A stretch of 48,649 nucleotides of DNA from Pseudomonadota bacterium. GTDB lineage: Bacteria > Pseudomonadota > Gammaproteobacteria > Berkiellales > Berkiellaceae. The position numbers were made by a program, and so were the translations under genes. Location: NCBI GenBank assembly GCA_018242045.1, contig JAFECR010000018.1, forward strand, positions 1 to 48,649. Direction: 5' to 3'. Positions 8,414-18,838 of this stretch are shown piece by piece. Below the pieces are notes generated by a model. The model was not told the origin of the DNA and ran no database searches. It saw nothing but the letters and a program-made list of their open reading frames with translations. How positions within the stretch are numbered: the first letter of the stretch is position 1; the number at the start of each line of letters is the position of its first letter.

Positions 8414-8420
8414 GGATTAA

Positions 8421-9341
8421 ATGGCCTTAGATGTAAAGTTAATCCGTGATGGTAGGGCTAATCCCTGTGTTGCGACCATAGGAACCTTTGACAGTTTACA
8501 TGTTGGACACCAGGAAATTATTAAGCGTGTCGTAAGCCAGGCAAACGCTCTTTGTTTAATACCCAGCGTCATCACCTTTGAACCCTTACCACAAACTGTG
8601 CTACAAACGAACCATGCCAGGATGCTTGGACTTTCACAAAAATTGACCTTGTTGTTTGAGATGGGGATAAGACAAGTAATTTGTTTGCGCTTTAATAGCC
8701 CGTTTGCTCAAATATCGCCAAGTGAATTTGTTAAGCATTATTTAGTAGATAAATTGAACGTTCGTTTGTTGGTTATTGGAGAAGGATTTCGTTTTGGTCA
8801 TCAGCAACAAGGCACAGTGCAAACCTTGCTTAAGTATGCAGCGCAATTTGGTTTTGCCGTAGAACCTATGAAACATGTGCAAACCATCAACGCTAAGGTC
8901 AGTAGTACCTTAATAAGACAAGCACTCATGGCTGGTGATTTAAAACAAGCTTCTCATCTTTTAGGTAGGCATTTTAGTATATGTGCACGGGTGACTCATG
9001 GCGCTAAACGTGGTCGAGAAATAGGATTCCCCACTGCAAATTTAGCTAAAAATCCAGCAATTTTTTTACTAAACGGTGTTTTTGTGACACAAGTGATAGT
9101 TGAAAACAAAAAATATCAATCCGTTGCTAATTGTGGCACAAGGCCAACTGTAAAAGGAAAACAGCAACTGCTTGAGGTTCATTTGTTAGGATATGAAGGT
9201 GATTTATATGGTAAACGAATTGCTGTGGAATTTTTACATAAATTACGGGATGAACGGCACTTTATTGACATTACTCAACTAAAACAACAAATTACTCAAG
9301 ATATTCAAGCAACTCTTTCTTATTTTAAAGGCTCCCCATGA
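8421..9341 (+). CDS. ribF: Bifunctional riboflavin kinase / FAD synthetase
   Basis: A 306-residue cytosolic enzyme converting riboflavin to FMN and FMN to FAD. The N-terminal adenylyltransferase domain shows GTFDSLHVGH at 21-30 (the HxGH nucleotide-binding motif H27-H30; Ser replaces the usual Gly after FD) and VSSTLIRQAL with the SSTxIR motif. The C-terminal flavokinase domain has REIGFPTANL with the PTAN metal/ATP motif, and the GVF and NCGTRPT segments. The stop overlaps the ileS start by 4 nt (ATGA), so translation is coupled. This ribF-ileS-lspA order is standard in gammaproteobacteria. Confidence 0.97.
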   Translation: MALDVKLIRDGRANPCVATIGTFDSLHVGHQEIIKRVVSQANALCLIPSVITFEPLPQTVLQTNHARMLGLSQKLTLLFEMGIRQVICLRFNSPFAQISPSEFVKHYLVDKLNVRLLVIGEGFRFGHQQQGTVQTLLKYAAQFGFAVEPMKHVQTINAKVSSTLIRQALMAGDLKQASHLLGRHFSICARVTHGAKRGREIGFPTANLAKNPAIFLLNGVFVTQVIVENKKYQSVANCGTRPTVKGKQQLLEVHLLGYEGDLYGKRIAVEFLHKLRDERHFIDITQLKQQITQDIQATLSYFKGSP

Positions 9342-12163
9342 CAGACTATAAAAACACCTTAAATTTACCAACAACCGCATTTCCAATGAAGGCCAATTTA
9401 TCGCAAAAAGAACCTTTAATCCTTGCCAAGTGGCAAGAAATGGATTTGTATAAAGAAGCACGCAAAGAAGGAAAAGGTCGGCAAAAATTTATTCTTCATC
9501 TTGGGCCACCTTATGCCAATGGCGATATTCATATTGGTCATGCCTTAACCAGTATTCTTAAAGATATCATTATTAAATCAAAGGGGTTGAGTGGTTATGA
9601 TGCCCCCCTTATTCCGGGTTGGGATTGTCATGGCTTGCCGATTGAGGTTAATGTTGAAAAGAAAGTCGGTTTGGTTAATGAAAAAGTGTCAGCCAAAGCC
9701 TTTCGTCAAGCTTGTAGAGAATACGCGCAAAGCCAAATTGATTTGCAAAAAGCTTCATTTATCCGTCTTGGTATTTTAGCTGATTGGGAAAATCCATATA
9801 AAACGATGGATTTTAAATATCAAGCAGAAATTATTCGTTCCTTTAACAAAATTCTATCAAGAAATTACGTGCAAAAAGGTGCTAAACCTGTTCATTGGTG
9901 TATCAATTGTGGCTCTTCTTTAGCAGAAGCAGAAGTTGAATATCAAGATAAAACTTCACCTGCGATAGATGTTTGCTTTAGATTCAAAGACGCAGGCCAT
10001 TTTCTAAAGACAATTTTGGGTGAAAATAATCAAACATTAAAGCAAATTGCATTTGTAATTTGGACAACGACGCCATGGACATTACCTGCCAACCAAGCGG
10101 TCGCATTGCATCCAGATTTGGCTTATGTATTAGTTAAAGGAAAATTTAATGAAACGCTAGATGCGATTTGCGTTTTAAAAGATTTATTAGAAAATTGTAT
10201 GCAGCGTTATGGGTGCACTGATTATGAGGTTGTCGCTACCTTTAAAGGTAAGCAGGTTGAAAAGCAATTGCTAGAGCATCCCTTTTTTGACAGACAAGTG
10301 CCCTTAGTGGTTGGAGAACACGTGACGACAGACGCAGGTACTGGTGCTGTGCATACGGCGCCTGCTCATGGTCTTGAAGATTATATGGTGGGTGAGCATT
10401 ATGGATTGAAGGTACAAACCGAAGTTGATAGCAAAGGTTGCTTTTTTGCTGATGTTGACATCGTTGGTGGTATGCATGTTTTTAAGGCAAATGATAAAAT
10501 TATTGATTTAATCAGAGAAAGAAACAATTTACTGCATGCGACTTCTTTGTCTCATAGTTATCCTCATTGTTGGCGCCATAAAACCCCGCTAATTTTTCGC
10601 GCCACGCCACAATGGTTCATTAGTATGGAAAGCCATGATTTAAGGAAAACAACATTACAAGCGATTGAAAAAGTGAAATGGATCCCTGGATGGGGGCAAT
10701 CGCGCATGAGCTTAATGATAGAAGGTCGACCCGATTGGTGTATATCGCGTCAACGTACTTGGGGTGTTCCACTGACTTTATTGACGCATCAACGTACCGG
10801 CAATTTGCATCCTCATATGATTGAGATAATTGAAATGGTTGCTAAGCAAGTTGAGAAAGAGGGCGTTGAAGCATGGTTTGATTTGGATTTGAGTAGTTTG
10901 CCTTTTGAGGGCATGGATGAATACCAAAAATCGAATGATATTTTAGATGTTTGGTTTGATTCAGGCGCAAGTCATTCGGCCGTGTTAAAAACAAGATCTG
11001 AGCTGGATTTTCCGGCAGATTTATATTTGGAAGGTTCTGATCAACATCGTGGATGGTTTCAAACTTCTTTGCTTAATAGCATCGCCATGCAAGGCGTGGC
11101 GCCCTATAAAGCAGTGTTAACACATGGTTTTACGGTAGATGCTCTGGGGCGAAAAATGTCTAAATCACTGGGAAATGTGATTGCGCCTGAAAAAGTAATT
11201 AAAACCTTAGGTGCGGATGTTTTAAGGTTGTGGGTTGCTGCAACTGATTATAAAGGTGAAATTCACGTTTCTGATGAAATTTTAAATCGCATGAGCGATG
11301 CTTACAGAAGGATCCGTAATACCATGCGATTTTTACTAGCCAATCTGCATGGGTTTTCTGAAGAAAATCTAGTAAAAAAAGACGATCTGTTAGCCTTAGA
11401 TGCCTGGATAGTTGATGTTGCTGCCAGAATTCAGGAAGAAATCATCGAAGCCTATGAGACATATCAATTTCATTTGATTTATCAAAAGATTCATAATTTT
11501 TGCGTGGTGGAATTGGGAAGTTTTTATTTAGATGTTATCAAAGATCGCCAATATACCAGCAAAACACATGGCTTACCTCGACTTTCTGCTCAAACAGCAA
11601 TGTATTACATCGCTCATGCCCTGACACGCTGGCTTGCTCCGATATTAAGCTATACTGCAGAAGAAATTTGGGAATATTTACCAGGCACTCAAAATAAATC
11701 AGTATTCTTAACAAAATGGATGGATAATTTGCCAAGACTTGCTGTTCACCATGCTTTTGGTGATGCATTTTGGCAAAAAATGATGCAAGTTAGAAACAGT
11801 GTCAATAAAGCATTGGAAGAGCAAAGAGCACAGGGCCATTTAGGTTCAGGCCTTGAGGCAGAAGTCATTTTGTATGCACAAGGAGATCTTTTAACCATGT
11901 TGCAATCCATACAAAATGAACTGCGCTTTGTGCTGATTACCTCAAGCGCCACTGTAAAGCACATGAATGAAAAGAAAGAAGCCATAGCAACCCAAATGTC
12001 AGATTTATTTTTAACAGTTTTTCCAAGTCAGCATGAAAAATGCGCACGTTGTTGGCATCGGCGTATTGACGTGAATAAAGTGCCAGAATATCCACAAATT
12101 TGTGGGCGCTGTGTAGAAAATATCTCTCCAAACCAGATAGGTGAAAAGAGGCTATATGCTTAA
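9338..12163 (+). CDS. ileS: Isoleucyl-tRNA synthetase
   Basis: A 941-residue class Ia aminoacyl-tRNA synthetase, normal size for the bacterial form. HIGH lies at 65-68 in PPYANGDIHIGHAL and KMSKS at 606-610, both intact. The CP1 editing domain is present (WTTTPWTLPANQAV, then the DAGTGAVHTAPAHG segment). The C-terminal zinc finger has cysteines at 902, 905, 922 and 925. The C-terminal finger is typical of mupirocin-sensitive bacterial IleRS, as opposed to the eukaryote-like form. It overlaps ribF upstream and lspA downstream. Confidence 0.98.
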   Translation: MTDYKNTLNLPTTAFPMKANLSQKEPLILAKWQEMDLYKEARKEGKGRQKFILHLGPPYANGDIHIGHALTSILKDIIIKSKGLSGYDAPLIPGWDCHGLPIEVNVEKKVGLVNEKVSAKAFRQACREYAQSQIDLQKASFIRLGILADWENPYKTMDFKYQAEIIRSFNKILSRNYVQKGAKPVHWCINCGSSLAEAEVEYQDKTSPAIDVCFRFKDAGHFLKTILGENNQTLKQIAFVIWTTTPWTLPANQAVALHPDLAYVLVKGKFNETLDAICVLKDLLENCMQRYGCTDYEVVATFKGKQVEKQLLEHPFFDRQVPLVVGEHVTTDAGTGAVHTAPAHGLEDYMVGEHYGLKVQTEVDSKGCFFADVDIVGGMHVFKANDKIIDLIRERNNLLHATSLSHSYPHCWRHKTPLIFRATPQWFISMESHDLRKTTLQAIEKVKWIPGWGQSRMSLMIEGRPDWCISRQRTWGVPLTLLTHQRTGNLHPHMIEIIEMVAKQVEKEGVEAWFDLDLSSLPFEGMDEYQKSNDILDVWFDSGASHSAVLKTRSELDFPADLYLEGSDQHRGWFQTSLLNSIAMQGVAPYKAVLTHGFTVDALGRKMSKSLGNVIAPEKVIKTLGADVLRLWVAATDYKGEIHVSDEILNRMSDAYRRIRNTMRFLLANLHGFSEENLVKKDDLLALDAWIVDVAARIQEEIIEAYETYQFHLIYQKIHNFCVVELGSFYLDVIKDRQYTSKTHGLPRLSAQTAMYYIAHALTRWLAPILSYTAEEIWEYLPGTQNKSVFLTKWMDNLPRLAVHHAFGDAFWQKMMQVRNSVNKALEEQRAQGHLGSGLEAEVILYAQGDLLTMLQSIQNELRFVLITSSATVKHMNEKKEAIATQMSDLFLTVFPSQHEKCARCWHRRIDVNKVPEYPQICGRCVENISPNQIGEKRLYA

Positions 12164-12668
12164 AAAAATATGTATGAAGACAGAAAAATGTGAGTCAAAA
12201 CTTGTTGGTTTAAAGTGGTTTTGGTTCTTGCCGGTTTTATTTTTGTTGGATCAAATTAGCAAAGGATGGGTTGTTTCCAACCTATCTTTTAGTCAAGTTC
12301 TTCCGCTTTGTCCTGGATTGAACTTAACCTTATCTCATAATCGAGGCATTGCATTTAGCCTTCTAGCGCAAAATGCAGCTTTGGGACAGATTTTGTTGAT
12401 TTTAGCGATTTGCTTGATATGTTTATTTGTGGCGGTTTGGCTAGCCAAAACCCCAAGCAATGAGCGCTGGATGGGAATTTCGTTAAGTCTTATCTTGGGC
12501 GGTGCGCTTGGAAACTTATATGATAGGGTTGTACACGGTTATGTCATCGATTTCATTGATTTTTATATACAATCTTGGCATTGGTATACATTTAATTTAG
12601 CAGATAGCTTTATTACCATTGGTGCTTTGATGAGTATCAAATTTATATTGAATAAAGAAAATACATAA
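12156..12668 (+). CDS. lspA: Lipoprotein signal peptidase (signal peptidase II)
   Basis: A 170-residue inner-membrane aspartyl protease that removes signal peptides from diacylated prolipoproteins, which here would include Pal and the BamC-like protein. Four hydrophobic segments are evident. The catalytic region is NRGIAFS, then [21 protein letters not shown] with one Asp, and [11 protein letters not shown] with the second. I start at the ATG at 12156, with AGAGG 5 nt upstream, overlapping ileS by 8 nt; the GTG at 12141 would add 5 residues. The N-terminus is somewhat longer and more basic than usual. The FKBP-type isomerase gene that often follows lspA is absent. Confidence 0.96.
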   Translation: MLKKICMKTEKCESKLVGLKWFWFLPVLFLLDQISKGWVVSNLSFSQVLPLCPGLNLTLSHNRGIAFSLLAQNAALGQILLILAICLICLFVAVWLAKTPSNERWMGISLSLILGGALGNLYDRVVHGYVIDFIDFYIQSWHWYTFNLADSFITIGALMSIKFILNKENT

Positions 12669-12676
12669 GGTTTGAG

Positions 12677-13666
12677 ATGCAAGTAGTTCCGATCACCATT
12701 TATCTTGCTAATCCGCGTGGTTTTTGTGCTGGAGTTGAGCGCGCCATTGATATTGTTGAAGCAGCACTGGTGAAATATGGTGCCCCTATTTATGTGCGTC
12801 ACGAAGTTGTTCACAATGGATTCGTAGTGGATAATTTGAAATCAAGAGGTGCTATTTTCGTTGATGAAATAAGTGATATCCCAGATGGTAGCACTGTTAT
12901 TTTTAGTGCTCATGGCGTATCAAAGCAAGTGCGAGAACAAGCTGCGCAAAGAAATTTTAATTTGGTCATGGATGCCACATGTCCTTTAGTGACTAAAGTT
13001 CACATGGAGGTTGCTCGCCAAAGCAATAAGGGTCATGAATGTATTTTGATTGGACATGCTGGGCATGCTGAAGTCGAAGGTACTTTAGGTCAATATAAAA
13101 ATCCTCAGGGTGGGATCTATTTGGTAGAAGATCTTGAAGATGTGCAAAAGCTGCAAGTAAAAGATCCAAATAACCTTTGCTATGTCACACAAACAACCTT
13201 GTCGGTTGACGAAAGTAATAGAATTATAGCCGCACTTAAGCAAAAATTTGAACATATCAAAGGACCAAGACGAGATGATATTTGTTATGCAACGCAAAAC
13301 CGCCAAGACGCCGTGAAAATATTAGCGCAAAAAAGTGATGTTGTTTTAGTGGTTGGTTCTGTCAATAGTTCCAATTCCAATCGTTTACGTGAACTATCAG
13401 AAAATCTGGGTACACCAGCTTTTTTATTAGATGGCCCTGAGCATATTGATTGGGGCTGGTTTAAAGATGTTTCTGCTATTGGGATAACGGCCGGTGCTTC
13501 AGCGCCTGATATTCTGGTAAAACAGATGATTCAAACATTAAAAGATAAGCTCTTTGTCGATGAAATTCAAGAAATTACTGGCATTGAAGAAAATATGTCA
13601 TTTTCAATGCCAAGAGAATTGCGAAATGTGAAAATTATTAATTTCTTTAAAGAAGAAGAAACTTAG
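12677..13666 (+). CDS. ispH: 4-hydroxy-3-methylbut-2-enyl diphosphate reductase
   Basis: A 329-residue Fe-S enzyme, last step of the MEP isoprenoid pathway, giving IPP and DMAPP (which feed IspB upstream in the window). The three cluster cysteines are C17 (NPRGFCAGV), C102 (DATCPLV) and C203 ([11 protein letters not shown]); substrate residues H46, H79, H130 and E132 sit at matching spacing to the E. coli enzyme, so it should be active. It follows lspA after 8 nt and ends the core operon. The next gene, the pilE-type pilin, is convergent with only 39 nt between stops. Confidence 0.97.
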   Translation: MQVVPITIYLANPRGFCAGVERAIDIVEAALVKYGAPIYVRHEVVHNGFVVDNLKSRGAIFVDEISDIPDGSTVIFSAHGVSKQVREQAAQRNFNLVMDATCPLVTKVHMEVARQSNKGHECILIGHAGHAEVEGTLGQYKNPQGGIYLVEDLEDVQKLQVKDPNNLCYVTQTTLSVDESNRIIAALKQKFEHIKGPRRDDICYATQNRQDAVKILAQKSDVVLVVGSVNSSNSNRLRELSENLGTPAFLLDGPEHIDWGWFKDVSAIGITAGASAPDILVKQMIQTLKDKLFVDEIQEITGIEENMSFSMPRELRNVKIINFFKEEET

Positions 13667-13705
13667 CACGAGTTTTCCCATTTAAAATGGATGCCGTTTA
13701 CTCAA

Positions 13706-14101
13706 TTAATTCCAGCAAGTACTGGGATTTGGTCCTTTGATATTAGTATTTGTAATTGTCAGGGTGCCACACGTTGTATCGGCAGTTTGTACACCTGCTG
13801 GCGCGGCACTTAAGGTAAATGCCGTTGCGGTTGCGGTGGTTACACTAAGCGTGTAATAACCTTGTTGAGAAGCGTTGGTGATACCTAAGGTGGTTGGATT
13901 GGCGCCAACATAGGTATTATTTTCGGTGAAATAAGATTCCATTAGGGAAGACATATTTAAGAGAGCGGCTTGGCCATCGGATCGGCGACTATCTATCATG
14001 TGATTTTGATAAGTAGGGTATGCAATTGCAGTTAAGATCCCAATGACAGCAAGGACAATCATAAGCTCTATTAACGTAAAACCTTGTTTTGGATGATTCA
14101 T
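13706..14101 (-). CDS. pilE: Type IV pilin, PilE-type
   Basis: A 131-residue prepilin. A short leader ends [13 protein letters not shown], the PilD cleavage site with Phe+1 and Glu+5, followed by a hydrophobic N-terminal helix. Two C-terminal cysteines (TTCGTL and STCWN) would form the D-loop disulfide. It is the last gene of the minor-pilin cluster, the place of pilE in Pseudomonas. The ATG at 14101 has GAGG upstream; TTG at 14113 is rejected. In Pseudomonas PilE is a minor pilin that primes assembly with PilVWX and FimU; whether this one is minor or major is not decidable here, as no separate major pilin lies in the window. Confidence 0.92.
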   Translation of the reverse strand: MNHPKQGFTLIELMIVLAVIGILTAIAYPTYQNHMIDSRRSDGQAALLNMSSLMESYFTENNTYVGANPTTLGITNASQQGYYTLSVTTATATAFTLSAAPAGVQTADTTCGTLTITNTNIKGPNPSTCWN

Positions 14102-14122
14102 TTTGTACCTCAAACTGTAGAA

Positions 14123-14485
14123 TTAAGTTGGAATTTTATTTTTTTTGGTGCCACTTAGGATCCGAATATTCGTTACGACTTGCGAAGGTAAAGGAGGCGT
14201 ACTTTGAATATTCAATGGTTGCTTTGCCAAGTCATATTCAATTTTTTGTCCAGCGGCAAGGGCATACTGATTGAGCAATTCATTATCCATCGAGTATACT
14301 TGGATCCCATCTGCTAAACCGTATGTTTTTTCTCCAATTTGAATTGTTTTATAAGTTACATCCACTGCTGAAATGGTTCCCTGTAAACCAGCTGCTGTCG
14401 CTTGAAGTGCAGAGGAAGAAGATGCTTGCAATTGCCCAAGAAGACTAAAGCATATAATTAAAATAAATATTATTTTTCTTCGCAT
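14123..14485 (-). CDS. PilY2-like small exported protein
   Basis: A 120-residue protein with a signal peptide (about 1-21, cut near LQA|SS) and a small beta-rich body beginning GTISAVDVTYKTIQIGEKTYGL, reminiscent of an OB-like or SH3-like fold. It sits between pilY1 and pilE, 9 nt after the former and 21 nt before the latter, exactly where Pseudomonas has pilY2, a small protein of similar size needed for pilus biogenesis. AGAGG precedes the ATG at 14485. The name rests on position, size and export; I cannot confirm sequence homology by eye. Confidence 0.65.
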   Translation of the reverse strand: MRRKIIFILIICFSLLGQLQASSSSALQATAAGLQGTISAVDVTYKTIQIGEKTYGLADGIQVYSMDNELLNQYALAAGQKIEYDLAKQPLNIQSTPPLPSQVVTNIRILSGTKKNKIPT

Positions 14486-14494
14486 ATTTACCTC

Positions 14495-17400
14495 TTAATT
14501 ATAAAGTTGCCGCCAATTTTGCCTGCCAGAGGGGCCTGTTCCTGGATTTTCGCTGACGCTGCCTAAACCTTGGGAACCGCTTAAGACTTTTGTTTCTGAT
14601 TTTTTATCTGGAGCTAGAAACACAGCTGGGGTACCCGTCATGCCAACCGAAGATTGTACGCCAGCAGGTGCTTGAGTATATGTCTTGCCTGAAATAGTTA
14701 AGGTTAAATAATCTGCAGACGAAAAAATACCATCATTATTAGCATCAAATGGTGGTGCATTTGGAGTGCCGCCATTGGCTAGATTGAGCTCCATTAACCA
14801 GCTTGATCCGCCTGGTACACAGGGATTTGTTGAAGGTGTGAGTGTGGCAAAAATGACATTATTATTTCTCAAAATTGGCTGTGATATTACTCTTTCGCCG
14901 TTATTAGAATTAGCCGTGCTCTCAATTAAATTTATATACCAGCCCATGTTTTGTGGACCAGGATTGGTTGTCCAATTGATTGTTTTGTTGGTTACCAGCC
15001 GGTAATTACCAGCAGCGCTAGCTGCTTGCCCAAGGATTTGTTGTTGTAATAATTGGCTTTTAGTAACAGTTGGTGTGGTGCTAGCAAGCTTGTCCCATAT
15101 AGCGTAAAAGCTCTGGGTTGTTTGACCGGTCGTGCTATTGTCTGTCGTTTGCAAAAACTGGCCTGTACCAAAATAAACAATAACACCATATTGAATTCCG
15201 TTTGGATGCGCCGCTACAATAGGTTGGGCTGTAATAGGTTGATCGCCTGCGTTTGTAAACGAGGCAGTAAAAAGCGTACTGGTAGCATTTGACCAAGCAC
15301 TTGGTATTTTGCCGGTTAAATCAAACTTCCACATATTTCCTAATAAATCGCCAGCATAAACATAGTCAACGACGTAATTGGTATTCGTGTCAACCAAATA
15401 GGGTGAACTTAAACCATTAGGTGATGCAACACTGCCTGTTCCTACTGGAATTTTATAATAATTGGTATTTAATATCCATGTCCCGCTAAATAAGGCAGGA
15501 ATAAGAATGAAAAGCGAGGCTTTACCATTGGTGCTTGCATACCCATCTGCTTGAGAATTATTATAACCATTGCCAAAAATAATCGCCCATTGAGATTGAG
15601 TGGCAGAAGTGTAAACTTTACCTACCATAATATTTCCTTGTACAAAACCCATATCCGGATCATCTTGATCCGTAAACTCCCATAAATATAAGCTCGTTGC
15701 ATTAGCTTCAGTGAAGTTGGCAGGGTTGGTGATATCTATACCATAAACACCCTGACCACCATTTCTTAAGGCGCCTACTAAAATAGTGCGCCATGCACCG
15801 TTTGAGTAAATATCAGCTTCAGTCGGAGTACCATCGACAAAAAAGTTATGCGTGTAGTTTGTTAAACTTAAATTTGGTAAATTCTGATATATCTGCCTTA
15901 CTCCCGGGATATAGCCGAGTACTTCTGCGCCAGTATTAGCGTTAAAGCCATGCAGCATGCCATCATTGGCACCAACATAGACAACAGGCGTTCTATTAGC
16001 ATATGTTTTTTTAAAGGCAGAATAAGCACTTGATTCGATGCTATCTGGGTAATTTCGATAAGGCGCTGGAATATAAAGTGGGCTTGAATTGATAATGTCT
16101 CCAAGCAAGGAAGCTCTGCTCCTAAAGCCATAGCTTCCGCCGTATTGCACTTCTTGTGTTCGCTCGCCGCGTAAGTAGTTTACCAAAGCTTGCCCGTAAG
16201 CTTGGTTAGCAGAGATTTGTGTATTTTTTGTAGCGTTAGCAGGATAAGGTGCATTTGCCAGAAAATTTGATATGTTTTGTGGCGGCTTACCACTGACATT
16301 ATACGAGGTGTAATTAGATGGCCATCGAAAAGCGATGCCATTGTTTGCACCGCTCCAATTGCGGGTGATAATTACCCTGTTATTAGGACTGGGAGTCGCA
16401 TTTCTGCCGACAGGGTTAAGACAAGGCCCTCCTGTTATCATACAATTAGCGCTCCACAAAGGGATTGTATTAATCACCCCGTTTGTGCTAATAGGGAAAG
16501 CTTCAACATCGCCTTGGGTACCATTTACTGTTGCTTGATAAACCGCAGAACTGGTGTTGAGTACGGTTGAATTTTGAGCAACACTAGAATAAGAGGCATT
16601 ACGTATGGCGATATTTGCCAGAATGGCACTGAGGGATCTTGCGGCGGTTGTTGGGCTTTGAGCAGCAACATAATTACCTTTGGAGTTAAAAGCCGCATGC
16701 CATAAATCATCCGCTTTGGCAGCTTGAGAAGAGAAAGGATTTCCCCAGTTACTACTCATTGTTAGGGCGGGTGTTGGCCAACCATCTGTTCCTGCGACTA
16801 AATTTCCAACCACGCCGAAACCGACAGTAAATGTCACCATATGCAACCAAGTTGCAGGATCCCATGCACTGGGAATAACTTGATTGGCGGTCCAAGAAGT
16901 TTGCAAGTTATTTTTATAATAATAATTGGCTACGTCTGCTAAGGTTTGGCTAATACCATCACCATCAACATCTCCGATACCACTTGGGATAGAATCCCCT
17001 GTGTTCCAATAGCCATCCGTTAATAAAATAGAGTAATTTTGCTGGCAGGCTGCAGTGATAGGGTTATTATAGCCCGATAATTTATTTTGGTAATATTGAC
17101 CTATCCGTGCCAATCCTGAGCGAGTAGGTGTGCCAATAGCTTGCCAATCATAGTTCACTAAAGTATTTGCTATGTTGGTGTTGTATGTAGCAGGATCAGT
17201 GTTAGGGGGCGTAACAGGGATAAAAAAGTTATTATTAATGGTATTAATACCATAGTTGAAGGTAGGATATTGATTCATAATAAAAGCAATAACCCCTCTT
17301 GCTGCCATGGAACGGCGACGAGCATACTGATACCAATTAGCGACGTTTTGCTGAGCATCTGCGATCGACAAGCAACCTGCTTCGTCTTGGCTATTCCAGC

Positions 17401-18295
17401 CTAAGGTACCACTTACAATACTTCTTACTAATGCATTAGAGCCAAGTACGTTGAAACAACCACTACCTGTAAGGGTGGCTTGCAATGTTGTTGTAGGATT
17501 CATACCAAGTGCTGTTGGGGCATAAGTTGTGAGATATACTTGGGCATTGGTGGCATTTAATGTTACGGTAACATGAGTATCCCATAAATCAACTTGATTA
17601 TTTGCAGTTTTAGTATAATTTAGCGCAAGTCCGCGCAAAGGTCTTGATCCTGAATAGCCAGCATCATCTATCCATACTTCATATTTAAAACCAGCAAGGT
17701 TTCGTGAGTTAGTGAAGCCCGGGTTGCCAGAAACTGGGTAATCAAGCGCACCGGAGAAATTGGCATTGGCACAAAGTGTGTTTGAGCTACAATTTGCGTT
17801 CCAAGGAGTGTAGATGCTCGTTGGATTGTAGAACATATAATTTTGGCCAGAGCTAAAAAAGCGCCAGTCTTTTACGCCAGCTTGTGGACATGCTTCAATA
17901 ACATTTAATCCGATAGAGTTATCGGTATAATTACATCCGCTGGGATTATAGGTTTGATATATGTTGGTACTATTGTTGTATATATAGTTGAAATTTAAAA
18001 ATTGACCATTGGCATAGCTTGGCAGTCCTGAATCACCTGTCCATTGACTACCGCAAACTGTGTTAACAGAGATTATTCCTGTGAAATTAGGATCATAAGC
18101 ACATCCTTCCCAGGCAAGCCTTCCTAAATATTCCCAATCCATAGAACCCGAATCATCTAAGTCAAACATGATATTAGGTGGGACAGGTGAGGTAAGTTGA
18201 ATAGGAGATTGTGACAAATTCAATAATGCACCTTGACTTATAGGTGGGTTAAGCCCGAGAAAGCAGAACACAGTTAATAATATTGCACGTTTCAT
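14495..18295 (-). CDS. pilY1: Type IV pilus tip/biogenesis protein PilY1
   Basis: A 1266-residue exported protein (signal peptide about 1-22). After it comes a von Willebrand A-like region with a MIDAS motif, DDSGSMDW at 47-54. An EF-hand-like loop, DVDGDGISQTLAD, lies near residue 437 and a second, DANNDGIFSSADY, near 1183. The C-terminal half (about 700-1150) has the PilY1 beta-propeller features: VVYVGANDGMLHGFNA, and TGQFLQTTDNS. The family sits at the pilus tip, primes assembly with minor pilins, controls retraction with calcium, and serves as adhesin and mechanosensor. It follows pilX after 8 nt. It is Asn/Thr/Ser-rich, as common for surface proteins. Confidence 0.95.
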   Translation of the reverse strand: MKRAILLTVFCFLGLNPPISQGALLNLSQSPIQLTSPVPPNIMFDLDDSGSMDWEYLGRLAWEGCAYDPNFTGIISVNTVCGSQWTGDSGLPSYANGQFLNFNYIYNNSTNIYQTYNPSGCNYTDNSIGLNVIEACPQAGVKDWRFFSSGQNYMFYNPTSIYTPWNANCSSNTLCANANFSGALDYPVSGNPGFTNSRNLAGFKYEVWIDDAGYSGSRPLRGLALNYTKTANNQVDLWDTHVTVTLNATNAQVYLTTYAPTALGMNPTTTLQATLTGSGCFNVLGSNALVRSIVSGTLGWNSQDEAGCLSIADAQQNVANWYQYARRRSMAARGVIAFIMNQYPTFNYGINTINNNFFIPVTPPNTDPATYNTNIANTLVNYDWQAIGTPTRSGLARIGQYYQNKLSGYNNPITAACQQNYSILLTDGYWNTGDSIPSGIGDVDGDGISQTLADVANYYYKNNLQTSWTANQVIPSAWDPATWLHMVTFTVGFGVVGNLVAGTDGWPTPALTMSSNWGNPFSSQAAKADDLWHAAFNSKGNYVAAQSPTTAARSLSAILANIAIRNASYSSVAQNSTVLNTSSAVYQATVNGTQGDVEAFPISTNGVINTIPLWSANCMITGGPCLNPVGRNATPSPNNRVIITRNWSGANNGIAFRWPSNYTSYNVSGKPPQNISNFLANAPYPANATKNTQISANQAYGQALVNYLRGERTQEVQYGGSYGFRSRASLLGDIINSSPLYIPAPYRNYPDSIESSAYSAFKKTYANRTPVVYVGANDGMLHGFNANTGAEVLGYIPGVRQIYQNLPNLSLTNYTHNFFVDGTPTEADIYSNGAWRTILVGALRNGGQGVYGIDITNPANFTEANATSLYLWEFTDQDDPDMGFVQGNIMVGKVYTSATQSQWAIIFGNGYNNSQADGYASTNGKASLFILIPALFSGTWILNTNYYKIPVGTGSVASPNGLSSPYLVDTNTNYVVDYVYAGDLLGNMWKFDLTGKIPSAWSNATSTLFTASFTNAGDQPITAQPIVAAHPNGIQYGVIVYFGTGQFLQTTDNSTTGQTTQSFYAIWDKLASTTPTVTKSQLLQQQILGQAASAAGNYRLVTNKTINWTTNPGPQNMGWYINLIESTANSNNGERVISQPILRNNNVIFATLTPSTNPCVPGGSSWLMELNLANGGTPNAPPFDANNDGIFSSADYLTLTISGKTYTQAPAGVQSSVGMTGTPAVFLAPDKKSETKVLSGSQGLGSVSENPGTGPSGRQNWRQLYN

Positions 18296-18303
18296 TGCTT
18301 CAC

Positions 18304-18831
18304 CTAATTAAATTGGGTAACAAAAATGGACTGTACAATAGCGTTAGTTGTCGTTGTTTCTCCAGTAGCGCGTGCTGTTATGCGATAGTAATAATATCCT
18401 TGATTTTTGCTTTGAGCATCAGGAGATAATTGGTAAGGGACAAAAGAAAATTGCTCTATAATGTAAAAAGGTTGTTCTGCCACATTCGAAATTGTACTAG
18501 AAAAAGGAATACCATTAGTTTGCCACCAACTACTTGCTTGCGACCAGAAATTAGTTCCAAGTGAATTGTAAGTCCAAACCTTGCAAGGAACAGCTGAACA
18601 GGTTGAAACGGGTACAGGAGCAGAGGTTTGACTTTGCACCCATTGTTCGCCATCTCCAAGAGCGCCCTCCGCTGATTCAAATGCTGTAGAAATGTCTCGA
18701 AAATTCTTTGTCATTCTTTCTGTTAAGACGCTTGCGCTCATTGATGAAATACCAATAAGTGTCAGCACCATTAGAAAAATCAATCCTGTGATAAGTACCA
18801 TTCCTGTTTGTGCTTTGTATTGCTGAATCAT
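18304..18831 (-). CDS. pilX: Minor pilin PilX
   Basis: A 175-residue protein with the PilX pattern: a short N-terminal part, TG|MVLITGLIFLMVLTLIG as processing site and helix (without Glu at +5, as usual for PilX), then SMSASVLTERMTKNFRDISTAFESAEGAL, the PilX/PilV family signature ending in AEGAL. The C-terminal region is Ser/Thr/aromatic rich with a cysteine pair. It lies 7 nt after pilW and 8 nt before pilY1. Known role: part of the PilVWX-FimU-PilE priming complex at the pilus tip. Confidence 0.92.
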   Translation of the reverse strand: MIQQYKAQTGMVLITGLIFLMVLTLIGISSMSASVLTERMTKNFRDISTAFESAEGALGDGEQWVQSQTSAPVPVSTCSAVPCKVWTYNSLGTNFWSQASSWWQTNGIPFSSTISNVAEQPFYIIEQFSFVPYQLSPDAQSKNQGYYYYRITARATGETTTTNAIVQSIFVTQFN

Positions 18832-18838
18832 ATATCAC